Assembly: GCA_019115085.1 (NCBI GenBank)
Contig: DXEF01000049.1
Span: 1 to 64,000, forward strand
DNA from: Candidatus Agathobaculum pullicola
Lineage (GTDB): Bacteria; Bacillota; Clostridia; Oscillospirales; Butyricicoccaceae
Length of the DNA stretch: 64,000 bases
Reading direction: 5' to 3'
Under the pieces are notes generated by a model. That model searched no databases and had not been told where the DNA came from. It saw only the letters and a list, made by a program, of their open reading frames with translations. The position numbers were made by a program, and so were the translations under genes. Below are positions 24,900 through 31,873 of this stretch, one piece after another; the first letter of the stretch is position 1; every line of letters begins with the position of its first letter.

Positions 24900-24994
24900 A
24901 TCAAAAGCGCGAGCCTTGCCCGTGCTTTTGATACCCCGACCCAGCGGCCTTGGGCCGTGTCGTTCGGGTATCGAAAGGCGGTTTCTTCGGAACC
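24900..24994 (-). ncRNA. Structured repeat element, copy A (speD-speA gap)
   Basis: Begins 3 bases after the speD stop. Reading 5'-3' on the minus strand: GGTTCCG...AAACC hairpin, then TTTCGATACCCGAA, an inner stem CGGCC-CAA-GGCCG closed by GGTAT, then a terminator-like hairpin with arms ATCAAAAGC/GCTTTTGAT. It aligns over its whole length with the element at 34829-34920; one stem position is G-C here and C-G there. It lies inside the operon, so it could attenuate or stabilise the speA-distal message. Confidence 0.7.
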
Positions 24995-24996
24995 GT

Positions 24997-25761
24997 TTAG
25001 TATACGTTTTTACCCGAGAAAATCTCGATCATTTCGCGCCGCAGATCGGAATGGATCTTTAGGCGCGTTTTGGGTGGCAACTCATAGATGTCGGTGTTGA
25101 ACAGATAGTTCTGCAAATCGACCTCCTTGAGCAGCATGCGCGTGTGAAACAGGTTGGACTGATACACGTTAATGTCGTATGCGTCATAGCGGTCGAGAGT
25201 CGATGGGTCGATAAAGTCCTGAATCGAAGTGATATGGTGGTCCATAAACAGCTTTTTGCCCTCGATATCGCGGGTAAAGCCGCGTACGCGGTAATCCATG
25301 GTAATGATATCCGAGTCAAATGAGCCGATGAGGTAGTCGAGCGTGGACAGCGGCGTAATCTCGCCGCAGGTCGCCACGTCGATATCCACGCGGAAAGTCG
25401 CAAGGCAGGTGTCCGGATGGTACTCGGGATAGGTGTGCACGGTGACATGACTCTTGTCCAAGTGCGCCACAATGGTATCCGGCTCGACAGCGGGCTTCAT
25501 GTGTTCTTCCGCAATCAGGAAGGTAACCGACGCACCCTGCGGGTCATAATCCTGTTTGGAGATATGCAGCACATGCGCGCCGATCATCTCAGTGACGCGC
25601 TCCAGAATACCGGTCAGACGCTCGGAATTATACTGCTGATCGATATAGGCAATATAATCGCGCTGTTCGCGCTCGGTTTTGGCGTAGCATACGTCATAGA
25701 TGTTGAAGGAAAGTGCCTTGGTCAGGTTGTTGAAGCCGTAGAGTCTGAGTTTGTTCTGCAT
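24997..25761 (-). CDS. speD: S-adenosylmethionine decarboxylase proenzyme (class 1A type)
   Basis: 254 residues, the length of the E. coli-type SpeD (about 264). It self-cleaves to form a pyruvoyl cofactor; the cleavage site is Lys-Ser in [18 protein letters not shown]. Downstream [17 protein letters not shown] and the [18 protein letters not shown] block match the family. The product, decarboxylated SAM, feeds SpeE. First gene of the operon, preceded by a long structured leader with its own terminator. Confidence 0.95.
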   Translation of the reverse strand: MQNKLRLYGFNNLTKALSFNIYDVCYAKTEREQRDYIAYIDQQYNSERLTGILERVTEMIGAHVLHISKQDYDPQGASVTFLIAEEHMKPAVEPDTIVAHLDKSHVTVHTYPEYHPDTCLATFRVDIDVATCGEITPLSTLDYLIGSFDSDIITMDYRVRGFTRDIEGKKLFMDHHITSIQDFIDPSTLDRYDAYDINVYQSNLFHTRMLLKEVDLQNYLFNTDIYELPPKTRLKIHSDLRREMIEIFSGKNVY

Positions 25762-26127
25762 ATCTGATTATCCTCACAATAAAAATAAAAAATCCTCAAG
25801 CAAAAGAAAAGCCCCGCGAATGGCGGGACGTACTTTTCCACTTGAGGAAGGCAATCTCTCTCTTTGTCCGGCCTGTTCCGGACAGTCTGTATCTGGAAGA
25901 GGAAAGAGTCTATATAGCAAGAATCTACTTTTACTACTCTTATTGATTGTTTCACAAGTGTGATGCGCCCGCGGCACACGGCTTTTAGTCAGCCAACTTA
26001 TAAAATTCAATAAGGCAACAAAGTTGCCAAGTGCGGCATTTGACCCGGCTGTCCGTATGGCCTTGGCACCTTCCGGGTGGGAAGGGCGGTCAAAGAATTC
26101 TGCTGAAAGGCTTTGCCTCTCCGAGTA
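25762..26127 (-). promoter_or_regulatory. Long structured leader of the speD operon
   Basis: About 365 bases from the predicted start site (near 26127) to the speD ATG. On the minus strand: GAGAGGC/GCCTTTC hairpin, a long-range TTTGACC (near 26070)/GGTCAAA pair enclosing CCTTCC/GGAAGG, a GGCAAC/GTTGCC hairpin followed by TTATTGAATTTT (about 26000-26026; possible first terminator), a TGTCCGG/CCGGACA hairpin flanked by CTCTTT/AAAGAG, then the strong terminator at 25775-25848. I could not match it to a named riboswitch. Layout is that of a transcription-attenuated leader (inference). Confidence 0.6.
25775..25848 (-). terminator. Terminator/attenuator hairpin directly before speD
   Basis: TCCTCAAG (minus strand, 25848-25841) pairs with CTTGAGGA (25800-25793), enclosing a second G/C stem, and is followed on the minus strand by a T-rich run (25792-25778). 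It ends about 15 bases before the speD ATG, so read-through must be controlled. Confidence 0.8.
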
Positions 26128-26133
26128 CGTTTT

Positions 26134-26162
26134 ATTATATCGTACAAAGCGCCGGATTGCAA
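26134..26162 (-). promoter_or_regulatory. Promoter of the polyamine operon
   Basis: On the minus strand TTGCAA (26162-26157), 17-bp spacer, TATAAT (26139-26134). Confidence 0.7.
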
Positions 26163-26233
26163 GGCCTTCTTACAGGTTTTACGCGCTGCAGACAGGCATT
26201 TTGTGTGGAAACAAAAAGTTTACAGTCGAACCT

Positions 26234-26262
26234 TTGAAAAAAAGCGCGAAACGTAGTACAAT
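26234..26262 (+). promoter_or_regulatory. Promoter of the amidase gene
   Basis: TTGAAA (26234-26239), 17-bp spacer, TACAAT (26257-26262); divergent from the speD promoter about 70 bases away. Confidence 0.65.
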
Positions 26263-26299
26263 AGAACAAACACAGTTCATAATGGGGAGTCTATGCACC

Positions 26300-26995
26300 G
26301 TGAAGATAACAGGGTTTCATACAAAACGAAGGGGAAAGCGCACAGGCGGGGGTCGTGCGCTGGTAGTGGTTGGACTGGTAATCGTCTCATTTCTGGCAGG
26401 CATGTTCACCCACAGCGCGCTCAATCGTCCGCCGCAGCCGGATGCGGGTCTGTCCTATATTGAGGATATCCCGGTTTATACGGATTATCTGGTAGAGGGC
26501 AGCCGGGCGCGGCCCGGGGAAATTCGCGAAATCAAATATCTGGTTGTTCATGAAACGGATAACTTTTCTGCAGGGGCGGATGCCGAGGCGCACAATTCCT
26601 TTATCCATCAGAATGCCAATGCGGAAACCGGCATTGTTTCATGGCATTACACGGTTGACGATCACGAGATCTATCATCATCTGCCGGATAACGAAACCGC
26701 CTACCACGCGGGCGACCAGATGGAGAAAAATGGCGGCAATATGAACGGCGTGGGCATCGAGATGTGCGTCAACGAGGACGGCAACTATGAGCAGACGCTC
26801 ATCAACACCGAGAAACTGTGCGCGCGTCTGCTACTGGAATACGGCCTTAATCCGGATAAGGCGCTGAAAAAGCATCAGGATTTTTCCGGTAAGGTCTGTC
26901 CTGCAAAGCTAATTAACGACGGCCGATGGGATGAATTCTGCGCGGCGGTCAAACAGAAGTATGAGGAACTGAAAGCGGCGCAGGCAAACAGTTAG
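26300..26995 (+). CDS. Membrane-anchored N-acetylmuramoyl-L-alanine amidase (Amidase_2)
   Basis: 231 residues. A basic cytosolic N terminus and one transmembrane helix (about 19-38, ALVVVGLVIVSFLAGMF) anchor an outside Amidase_2 domain. Zinc ligands and catalytic residues: YLVVHETDNFS, WHYTVDDHEIYHHLPDNE, AYHAGD and KVCPAKL. It cleaves the bond between muramic acid and the stem peptide of peptidoglycan. GTG 26300 is chosen because GGGGAG (26284-26289) lies 10 bases upstream, whereas the ATG at 26282 has no ribosome site. Confidence 0.88.
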   Translation: MKITGFHTKRRGKRTGGGRALVVVGLVIVSFLAGMFTHSALNRPPQPDAGLSYIEDIPVYTDYLVEGSRARPGEIREIKYLVVHETDNFSAGADAEAHNSFIHQNANAETGIVSWHYTVDDHEIYHHLPDNETAYHAGDQMEKNGGNMNGVGIEMCVNEDGNYEQTLINTEKLCARLLLEYGLNPDKALKKHQDFSGKVCPAKLINDGRWDEFCAAVKQKYEELKAAQANS

Positions 26996-27023
26996 TGCTG
27001 TGCAGCTGCACGCAAAACCAACG

Positions 27024-27066
27024 CAAAAAGAAAGGGCGATTTGTGGCAAATCGCTCTTTTCTTTTG
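27024..27066 (+). terminator. Intrinsic terminator after the amidase gene
   Basis: GCGATTTG/CAAATCGC stem flanked by AAAAAGAAAG and CTCTTTTCTTTT. Confidence 0.85.
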
Positions 27067-27126
27067 GGCAATTTGGTGGTATACTGGCAGAGCTTATATT
27101 TTTAACTGATAAAGGAGTGAATTATC

Positions 27127-28137
27127 GTGATCGTTGTACTCAAACAGAACAGCGACAAGGAACGTGTTGAACGTCTGATGCAGCATTTTACGGATATGGG
27201 GCTGCGAATCAACTATTCCGAGGGTGCCAATACGACCATTCTTGGTCTGATGGGCGACACCACCAAGCTCGATGAAGGGGACATTATGGCCTATGACGTG
27301 GTCGAGCGCGTGCAGCGCGTGACCGAGCCGTTTAAGGCTGTTAACCGCAAATTCCATCCCGAGGACACGATCATCGAGGTCGCGGGGCGCAAGATCGGCG
27401 CGGGATACTTCAACGTCATGGCAGGCCCTTGCTCGGTCGAGAGCGAGGCGCAGATCGTCGAGGTAGCCGAGGCGGTCAAAAAGGCGGGCGCATCCTTCCT
27501 GCGCGGCGGCGCGTTCAAGCCGCGTACCTCGCCCTACTCCTTCCAAGGGCTGGAGGCCGAGGGTCTCAAACTGCTGCTCGAGGCCAAGCGCCAAACCGGT
27601 CTGCCAATCGTGACCGAGATCATGAGCGAGAAACATCTTGACCTGTTTGCGGATGTGGATATCATTCAGCTTGGCGCGCGCAATATGCAGAATTTCATGC
27701 TGCTGAAGGAACTCGGCCGCTCAAACAAGCCCATTTTGCTCAAGCGCGGCCTATCCGCCACGATGGAGGAATTTCTCATGGCGGCAGAATATGTCTTTGC
27801 GGGCGGCAATCCCAATGTGATCCTGTGTGAGCGCGGCATCCGCACGTTTGAGAACCTGATTCGCAACAATCTGGATATTTCGGCCGTGCCGCTGGTCAAG
27901 ATGCTCAGCCATCTGCCGATTATCATTGACCCGAGCCATGCTGCGGGACGGCGCGACATGGTGCAGTCGCTGTCGCGCGCGGCGATCGCCGCGGGTGCGG
28001 ACGGCCTGATGATCGAGGTGCACAACGATCCCAAGAATGCGTTGAGTGACGGCGCGCAGTCGCTCGACATTCCGCAGTTTGACAGCGTGATGGAGGATAT
28101 CAAGCGCCGCGCGGCATTTGAGGGCCGTGAAATTTGA
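27127..28137 (+). CDS. aroF: 3-deoxy-7-phosphoheptulonate (DAHP) synthase, type I-beta
   Basis: 336 residues. First step of the shikimate pathway: phosphoenolpyruvate plus erythrose 4-phosphate. An N-terminal ferredoxin-like regulatory domain (about 1-70, IVVLKQNSDKERVERLMQHF) precedes the KDO8P-type barrel with MAGPCSVESEAQ, RGGAFKPRTSPYSFQG, LGARNMQNF, KPILLKRG and the metal motif DPSHAAGRRD. GTG 27127 has AAAGGAG 8 bases upstream. Single-gene unit bounded by terminators on both sides. Confidence 0.95.
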   Translation: MIVVLKQNSDKERVERLMQHFTDMGLRINYSEGANTTILGLMGDTTKLDEGDIMAYDVVERVQRVTEPFKAVNRKFHPEDTIIEVAGRKIGAGYFNVMAGPCSVESEAQIVEVAEAVKKAGASFLRGGAFKPRTSPYSFQGLEAEGLKLLLEAKRQTGLPIVTEIMSEKHLDLFADVDIIQLGARNMQNFMLLKELGRSNKPILLKRGLSATMEEFLMAAEYVFAGGNPNVILCERGIRTFENLIRNNLDISAVPLVKMLSHLPIIIDPSHAAGRRDMVQSLSRAAIAAGADGLMIEVHNDPKNALSDGAQSLDIPQFDSVMEDIKRRAAFEGREI

Positions 28138-28145
28138 GTTCCGGT

Positions 28146-28181
28146 AACAAAAAAGAGGGGCGAAAGCCCCTCTTTTTTGTT
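28146..28181. terminator. Perfect bidirectional terminator
   Basis: AACAAAAAAGAGGGGC (28146-28161), 4-base loop, GCCCCTCTTTTTTGTT (28166-28181). Ends aroF and the convergent DUF362 gene. Confidence 0.95.
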
Positions 28182-28191
28182 GTGCAGCGAT

Positions 28192-29313
28192 TTAGATTTT
28201 GATGATCTCGTACTCGCGGGTGCCCAGACCCAGCTTTTCCGCGTGCTCGAGCGCGGACTGCCAGTTGGTGTCCGGATGGACGGCATGGAAGTGGTCATTC
28301 GGGTCGTGGATGTGGTGCCGCTCGTGCTCATCGCACAGCAGGCTTGCCGGGTTGACCGGCGCGGCGTTGACCGCATCTGCGCACGCCTGATCGAGTGCGA
28401 CCGGGTCGAATGACGCGTACATGCCGATATTCGGCACGATAGCCACGTCGTTTTCCGCGTGACAGTCACAGTTGGGCGACACGTCAATGACCAGCGAAAT
28501 GTGGAAGCACGGACGACCGTCCACCACCGCTTTGGTGTATTCTGCGATTTTGCGGTTCAAAACGATGTTGGATTCATCGTAAGCGCAGCCAATTGCGTCA
28601 GTCGGGCATACGCCGATGCAGCGGCCGCAGCCGACACATTTATCGTGGTCAATGTGCGCCTTTTTATTCGTGATGGTGATGGCGCTGTGCGCGCAGATGC
28701 GCGTACACGTGCCGCAGCCAACGCAGGGGTTCTCATCTACCTGCGGCTTGCCTGCATTGTGCTGCTCCATTTTGCCGGCGCGCGAGCCGCAGCCCATGCC
28801 GATGTTCTTGAGCGTGCCGCCAAAGCCGCTTGCCTCGTGGCCCTTGAAGTGGGTCAGCGAGATGAACACATCCGCATCCATGATGGCCTGGCCGATTTTG
28901 GCTTCTTTGACGTACTCGCCGCCCTCGACCGGAACATACGCTTCATCCGTGCCCTTCAAGCCGTCCGCGATGATGACATGGCAGCCGGTGGAGAACGGTG
29001 AAAAGCCGTTGAGATAAGCGGAATCCAGATGGTCGAGTGCATTCTTGCGCCCGCCGACGTACAGCGTGTTGCAGTCGGTCAGGAACGGCTTGCCGCCGCG
29101 CTCCTTAACGAAGTCCGCAACTGTTTTCGCCCAGTTCGGACGCAGGAACGCAAGGTTGCCCGGCTCGCCGAAGTGGATTTTGATGGCGGTGAACTTTTTG
29201 TCGAAGTCGATGCTGTCCATGCCTGCCGCTTTCATCAGCCGGGTGAGCTTCTGCTGCAAATTTTCGGTCAGTGTTGTGCGGAAATCTGCAAAATAAACCT
29301 TGGCTTTTTCCAT
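28192..29313 (-). CDS. DUF362 protein with two 4Fe-4S clusters
   Basis: 373 residues. DUF362 N-terminal region (KIHFGEPGNLAFLRPNWAK, DCNTLYVGGRKNALDH, SLTHFKGHEASGFGG) followed by a bacterial ferredoxin domain at about 195-255 with CVGCGTCTRICAHSA and CVGCGRCIGVCPTDA, and a C-terminal DUF362 segment (GMYASFDPVALDQACADAV). A common clostridial protein of unknown reaction, probably redox-linked. Its minus-strand promoter region shares a TGTGTTATACT box with the XRE gene upstream of it. Confidence 0.88.
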   Translation of the reverse strand: MEKAKVYFADFRTTLTENLQQKLTRLMKAAGMDSIDFDKKFTAIKIHFGEPGNLAFLRPNWAKTVADFVKERGGKPFLTDCNTLYVGGRKNALDHLDSAYLNGFSPFSTGCHVIIADGLKGTDEAYVPVEGGEYVKEAKIGQAIMDADVFISLTHFKGHEASGFGGTLKNIGMGCGSRAGKMEQHNAGKPQVDENPCVGCGTCTRICAHSAITITNKKAHIDHDKCVGCGRCIGVCPTDAIGCAYDESNIVLNRKIAEYTKAVVDGRPCFHISLVIDVSPNCDCHAENDVAIVPNIGMYASFDPVALDQACADAVNAAPVNPASLLCDEHERHHIHDPNDHFHAVHPDTNWQSALEHAEKLGLGTREYEIIKI

Positions 29314-29394
29314 AGAGGCTTCATCCTTTCTTGTCTTGCCTTATCGTAAATAGTATAACACAGGAAAATATGTTAAAACAAGTGAGAAAGCATA

Positions 29395-29505
29395 CGGACA
29401 AAAAAGAGCCGCACCGAATTTTCGGTGCGGTTATTTACGGAAGGGCGTGCCGTCGTCCGAACGGCCGAGCAGGTAGTCCAGACTGACATTATAAAAGTCA
29501 GCAAG
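29395..29505. repeat. Direct repeat, copy 1 (XRE gene end plus terminator)
   Basis: About 111 bp nearly identical to 29746-29856 (4 differences seen). It includes the GCCGCACCGAA/TTCGGTGCGG terminator and the last ~22 codons of the first XRE gene. Confidence 0.9.
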
Positions 29506-29649
29506 AAACAGCGCAGCTTCCACCGGAAGGTTGATTTTGCCGCTTTCGTATTCAGAATAGGTTGCTTGAGTCACATGCAGATGACGGGCAAGTGTTTCCT
29601 GTTTGAGGTCGTTGTCCGTGCGCAGATCGCGGATTCTGGGAAAGTACAT
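29431..29649 (-). CDS. XRE family helix-turn-helix regulator, paralogue 1
   Basis: 72 residues: IRDLRTDNDLKQETLARHL, HVTQATYSEYESG (recognition helix) and NLPVEAALFLADFYNVSLDYLLGRSDDG, a minimal Cro/CI-like regulator. ATG 29649 with AGGTGAT 6 bases upstream is preferred over the frame start at 29685. Its last 22 residues are identical to those of the neighbouring XRE protein, and both carry the same terminator, so one arose by duplication. Two inverted repeats just upstream are candidate operators. No toxin partner is visible. Confidence 0.9.
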   Translation of the reverse strand: MYFPRIRDLRTDNDLKQETLARHLHVTQATYSEYESGKINLPVEAALFLADFYNVSLDYLLGRSDDGTPFRK

Positions 29650-29674
29650 TGTTATCACCTGATAGCAGTATGCG

Positions 29675-29717
29675 ATATAGGTCATCCCTATATTGATTTT
29701 TATAGGTAATAGCTATA
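29675..29717. promoter_or_regulatory. Candidate operators of XRE gene 1
   Basis: ATATAGG-N5-CCTATAT (29675-29693) and TATAG-N7-CTATA (29701-29717), 26 bases upstream of the ATG; a minus-strand -10 box TATACT lies at 29731-29726. Confidence 0.5.
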
Positions 29718-29745
29718 AGAAGGGAAGTATAACACAGGAAATATG

Positions 29746-29856
29746 CGGACAAAAAAGAGCCGCACCGAATTTTCGGTGCGGTCACTTACGGAAGGGCGTG
29801 CCGTCGTCCGAACGGCCGAGCAGGTAGTCCAAACTGACATTATAAAAGTCGGCAAG
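29746..29856. repeat. Direct repeat, copy 2
   Basis: Second copy of the 111-bp repeat, 351 bp from the first, covering the terminator and 3' end of XRE gene 2. The bases just left of each copy (ATAACACAGG) are also shared. Confidence 0.9.
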
Positions 29857-29997
29857 TATGCACAGAACATCGTTAGGGATGTTTCGGCGACCGGTTTCGT
29901 AATTACAGTAGGTGGAGCGCGGGATATGCAGTGCTTGTGCGACAGCCTCTTGGCTTAAATCGCGATCTTCGCGTATGTCCTTGATGCGCAGCTTCAT
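29782..29997 (-). CDS. XRE family helix-turn-helix regulator, paralogue 2
   Basis: 71 residues: IKDIREDRDLSQEAVAQAL, HIPRSTYCNYETG and NIPNDVLCILADFYNVSLDYLLG. The recognition helix differs clearly from paralogue 1 (PRSTYCNYETG against TQATYSEYESG), so the two should read different operators despite identical C termini. ATG 29997 follows GAGGTGGTACA. Palindromes upstream at 30020-30071 are likely its binding sites. Confidence 0.9.
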   Translation of the reverse strand: MKLRIKDIREDRDLSQEAVAQALHIPRSTYCNYETGRRNIPNDVLCILADFYNVSLDYLLGRSDDGTPFRK

Positions 29998-30019
29998 TGT
30001 ACCACCTCGTATGTATCAG

Positions 30020-30071
30020 TATACGTTTCAGAAAACATATACTTGCATTTTGTGTCAAAGTGACACAAAAT
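30020..30071. promoter_or_regulatory. Two palindromic sites upstream of XRE gene 2
   Basis: GTATACGTTT-CAG-AAAACATATAC (30020-30043, one mismatch) and a perfect 11-bp repeat ATTTTGTGTCA-AAG-TGACACAAAAT (30047-30071). They sit between the minus-strand XRE gene and the plus-strand relic frame, as expected for a divergent control region. Confidence 0.6.
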
Positions 30072-30088
30072 ATAGATGAGGTGATAAA

Positions 30089-30265
30089 ACGCAGGAGTGC
30101 GTATCTGAGCTGCACTACAGGACCGCCTATCTGCATCTGTTCGGCGCGATAGCCGGGCTAACCGAGCGCATAGAAGCCGCGGGCATCGGCATGAGTCTTG
30201 CAGATGTCCGCGGCGCGCTCGAACAGGCGCTGCGCGATGCGGAGGAGCGCGCCTGTGCGGATTAA
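30089..30265 (+). pseudogene. Small gene with ACG in place of the start codon
   Basis: A 58-codon open frame, QECVSELHYRTAYLHLFG to LEQALRDAEERACAD, with strongly amphipathic helices and normal GC-rich codons. The only frame opening is behind an in-frame TGA at 30077, and no ATG, GTG or TTG occurs before an internal ATG near residue 37. GAGGTG (30078-30083) stands 5 bases before ACG 30089, exactly where a start belongs, so ATG to ACG mutation is the simplest reading. It overlaps the end of pdaA by 4 bases and is divergent from XRE gene 2. Confidence 0.45.
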
Positions 30266-31107
30266 GCCGCCGTCAAATCGGCCAGGCTGCCAAAGGTGTA
30301 GCCCTCGTTCTCCCAGCGGGTGAGCAGCTCGTCGAGGATGCGCGCATTGGTCTCGCTTGTCGAGTGCAGCAGCACAATTGCGCCGTTATGGATGCGCGGC
30401 AGCAGCTTTGCAAACGCCTGCTCGTCGGTCGGCTGGTTGTCGGTATACCAGTCAACATACGCCAGCGACCAGAACACGGTTGTATAGCCCAACTCCTGCG
30501 CCTGCTTGAGGTTCTCCTCGCTGAATTTGCCCTGCGGCGGACGATAGAATTTCTGCATCGGCTGGCCGGTCAGCGCAGTGTATTTTTCCTCCAGCCCGTT
30601 GAGTTCAGCGGCGAAGGCTGCCTTATCGGAAATGGAGGACATATCCGGATGGTGCAGCGTGTGATTGCCCACGATGTGCCCCTCATCCACCATGCGCTGG
30701 ACCAGCTCGGGCGCGGAGTCAATGAAATTGCCCACAACAAAGAAGCAAGCGGGCGCGTTATGCTTTTTCAGCGCGTCGAGGATGGCGCCCGTGCAGCCGT
30801 TTTCGTAGCCCGCGTCAAAGGTCAGGTAGATGGTGTTTTTACTGGTGTCGCCCACATAGTAGGCGTTCCATTGCAGCAGCGTGTCGGCGGGCACGTTGCC
30901 GACCGGCGGCTGGCCCTCGGTCTGGAAGGACAGGCCCCAGTCGCTGATAGACGTGGGCACGGCCTGTTCTGTGTCGGCGGCGGTTTGCTGCGCCGTCGTG
31001 GCTCTGTCCTCCTGCGGGACAAGGATAAACAGCGCGGCGAGCAACGCGCATACGCCCGCCGCCGCACCGATGCGGTACAAGGTATCCCGGGTGATGGTGA
31101 TAAACAT
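30262..31107 (-). CDS. pdaA: Polysaccharide deacetylase, PdaA type
   Basis: 281 residues. N-terminal membrane anchor or signal (about 7-27), then the PdaA lead (WGLSFQTEGQPPVGN) and a NodB-type CE4 domain: IYLTFDAGYENGC (catalytic Asp and metal Asp), GNHTLHHPDMSSIS (metal histidines), YRPPQGKFSEENL and LLHSTSETNA. In Bacillus PdaA deacetylates muramic acid to allow spore cortex lactam formation. ATG 31107 has AAGGGGG 9 bases upstream; the longer frame is shadow. Next to a BofC-like gene, which also fits sporulation. Confidence 0.88.
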   Translation of the reverse strand: MFITITRDTLYRIGAAAGVCALLAALFILVPQEDRATTAQQTAADTEQAVPTSISDWGLSFQTEGQPPVGNVPADTLLQWNAYYVGDTSKNTIYLTFDAGYENGCTGAILDALKKHNAPACFFVVGNFIDSAPELVQRMVDEGHIVGNHTLHHPDMSSISDKAAFAAELNGLEEKYTALTGQPMQKFYRPPQGKFSEENLKQAQELGYTTVFWSLAYVDWYTDNQPTDEQAFAKLLPRIHNGAIVLLHSTSETNARILDELLTRWENEGYTFGSLADLTAA

Positions 31108-31203
31108 AAGTAAACGCCCCCTTGGTGATACGGTATGCAGGGAATAGAACGGATATACCGGAAAGCCAGAGAAAGGAAGGAGAGACGGCATGGCGGGAAA
31201 CAT

Positions 31204-31233
31204 AAAAACGGCGGGCGTGCGCCCGTCGCTTTT
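31204..31233 (-). terminator. Terminator after the BofC-like gene
   Basis: CGACGGGCG/CGCCCGCCG stem flanked by A's and T's, overlapping the stop codon at 31232. It separates the BofC-like gene from pdaA. Confidence 0.65.
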
Positions 31234-31561
31234 ATGAGCCGTAATCCTCAAGCAAACGGGCAAGTGATTGTGCATCCGACAGCAGAATTCCGTTTTCAAG
31301 CGCTTGGCGGTCGGCGATGGGTAATGAGCGCACGTCAATGTCCGTGCGGATGATGATTTCCCCACCGCGGGAGACAACCAGACGGTCTTGCTCGGCCTGG
31401 GCAATATAGGGCAGATCGGTCGTGCTGGCGGGCACGGCCGGGGCCGAAAACCAGACGCGCGCGGCAAAAAAGGCGCTGATAAGTGCCGCTGCGCAGGCCA
31501 GAAGCGCGATGCGCCGCTGTCGTTTGGCGCGCAGCATGGCCAGCATGTAAAACCCCTGCAT
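31232..31561 (-). CDS. Small membrane protein with BofC C-terminal-like domain
   Basis: 109 residues: a basic start, one transmembrane helix (about 18-38, IALLACAAALISAFFAARVWF), then an outside domain reading LVVSRGGEIIIRTDIDVRSL and LENGILLSDAQSLARLLEDYGS. The second part matches the C-terminal domain pattern of BofC-like clostridial proteins (DVDVxxLPxxDxxxLxxGI...ELxxLLEDY). BofC acts in intercompartmental sporulation control in Bacillus; a role here is inferred. Start 31561 has AAGGAGGT 10 bases upstream. Confidence 0.65.
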   Translation of the reverse strand: MQGFYMLAMLRAKRQRRIALLACAAALISAFFAARVWFSAPAVPASTTDLPYIAQAEQDRLVVSRGGEIIIRTDIDVRSLPIADRQALENGILLSDAQSLARLLEDYGS

Positions 31562-31649
31562 CACAGAAATTACCTCCTTATATCCGTGGAATTTTCTTTG
31601 AGTATGCCCGGAATTTTGGAAAGTATTCGCAAACAGGTGTAAAATTTGT

Positions 31650-31755
31650 TTGGAATTTGCGGAATAATGTGGTATAATAGCCGCGAGCGACTGTGATAAA
31701 CAGAGGCAGACAGAAAAAATGAATGCTTTTAAAACGCCTGTTTCTGTGGTATAAT
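31650..31755 (+). promoter_or_regulatory. Tandem promoters for the PBP1A gene
   Basis: TTGGAA (31650-31655), 17 bp, TATAAT (31673-31678); and a second TATAAT (31750-31755). Both -10 boxes share the extended context TGTGGTATAAT. The rest of 31562-31873 shows only a short GGACG/CGTCC hairpin near 31807-31825. Confidence 0.65.
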
Positions 31756-31873
31756 GACTGAAAGCAGATAAAAACTGCTGATTTAATGGAATATCGGGAA
31801 CGAAACGGACGCTTCTTACGTCCGACCTGATAAGACCCGCGGCAAGAATTCGGCGGGCAAGGAGGAAACCGAA

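Noticed and set aside
26024..26299. N-terminal extension of the amidase.
   Set aside because: It would run upstream of the promoter at 26234-26262 and through the divergent speD leader; GTG 26300 has the ribosome site.
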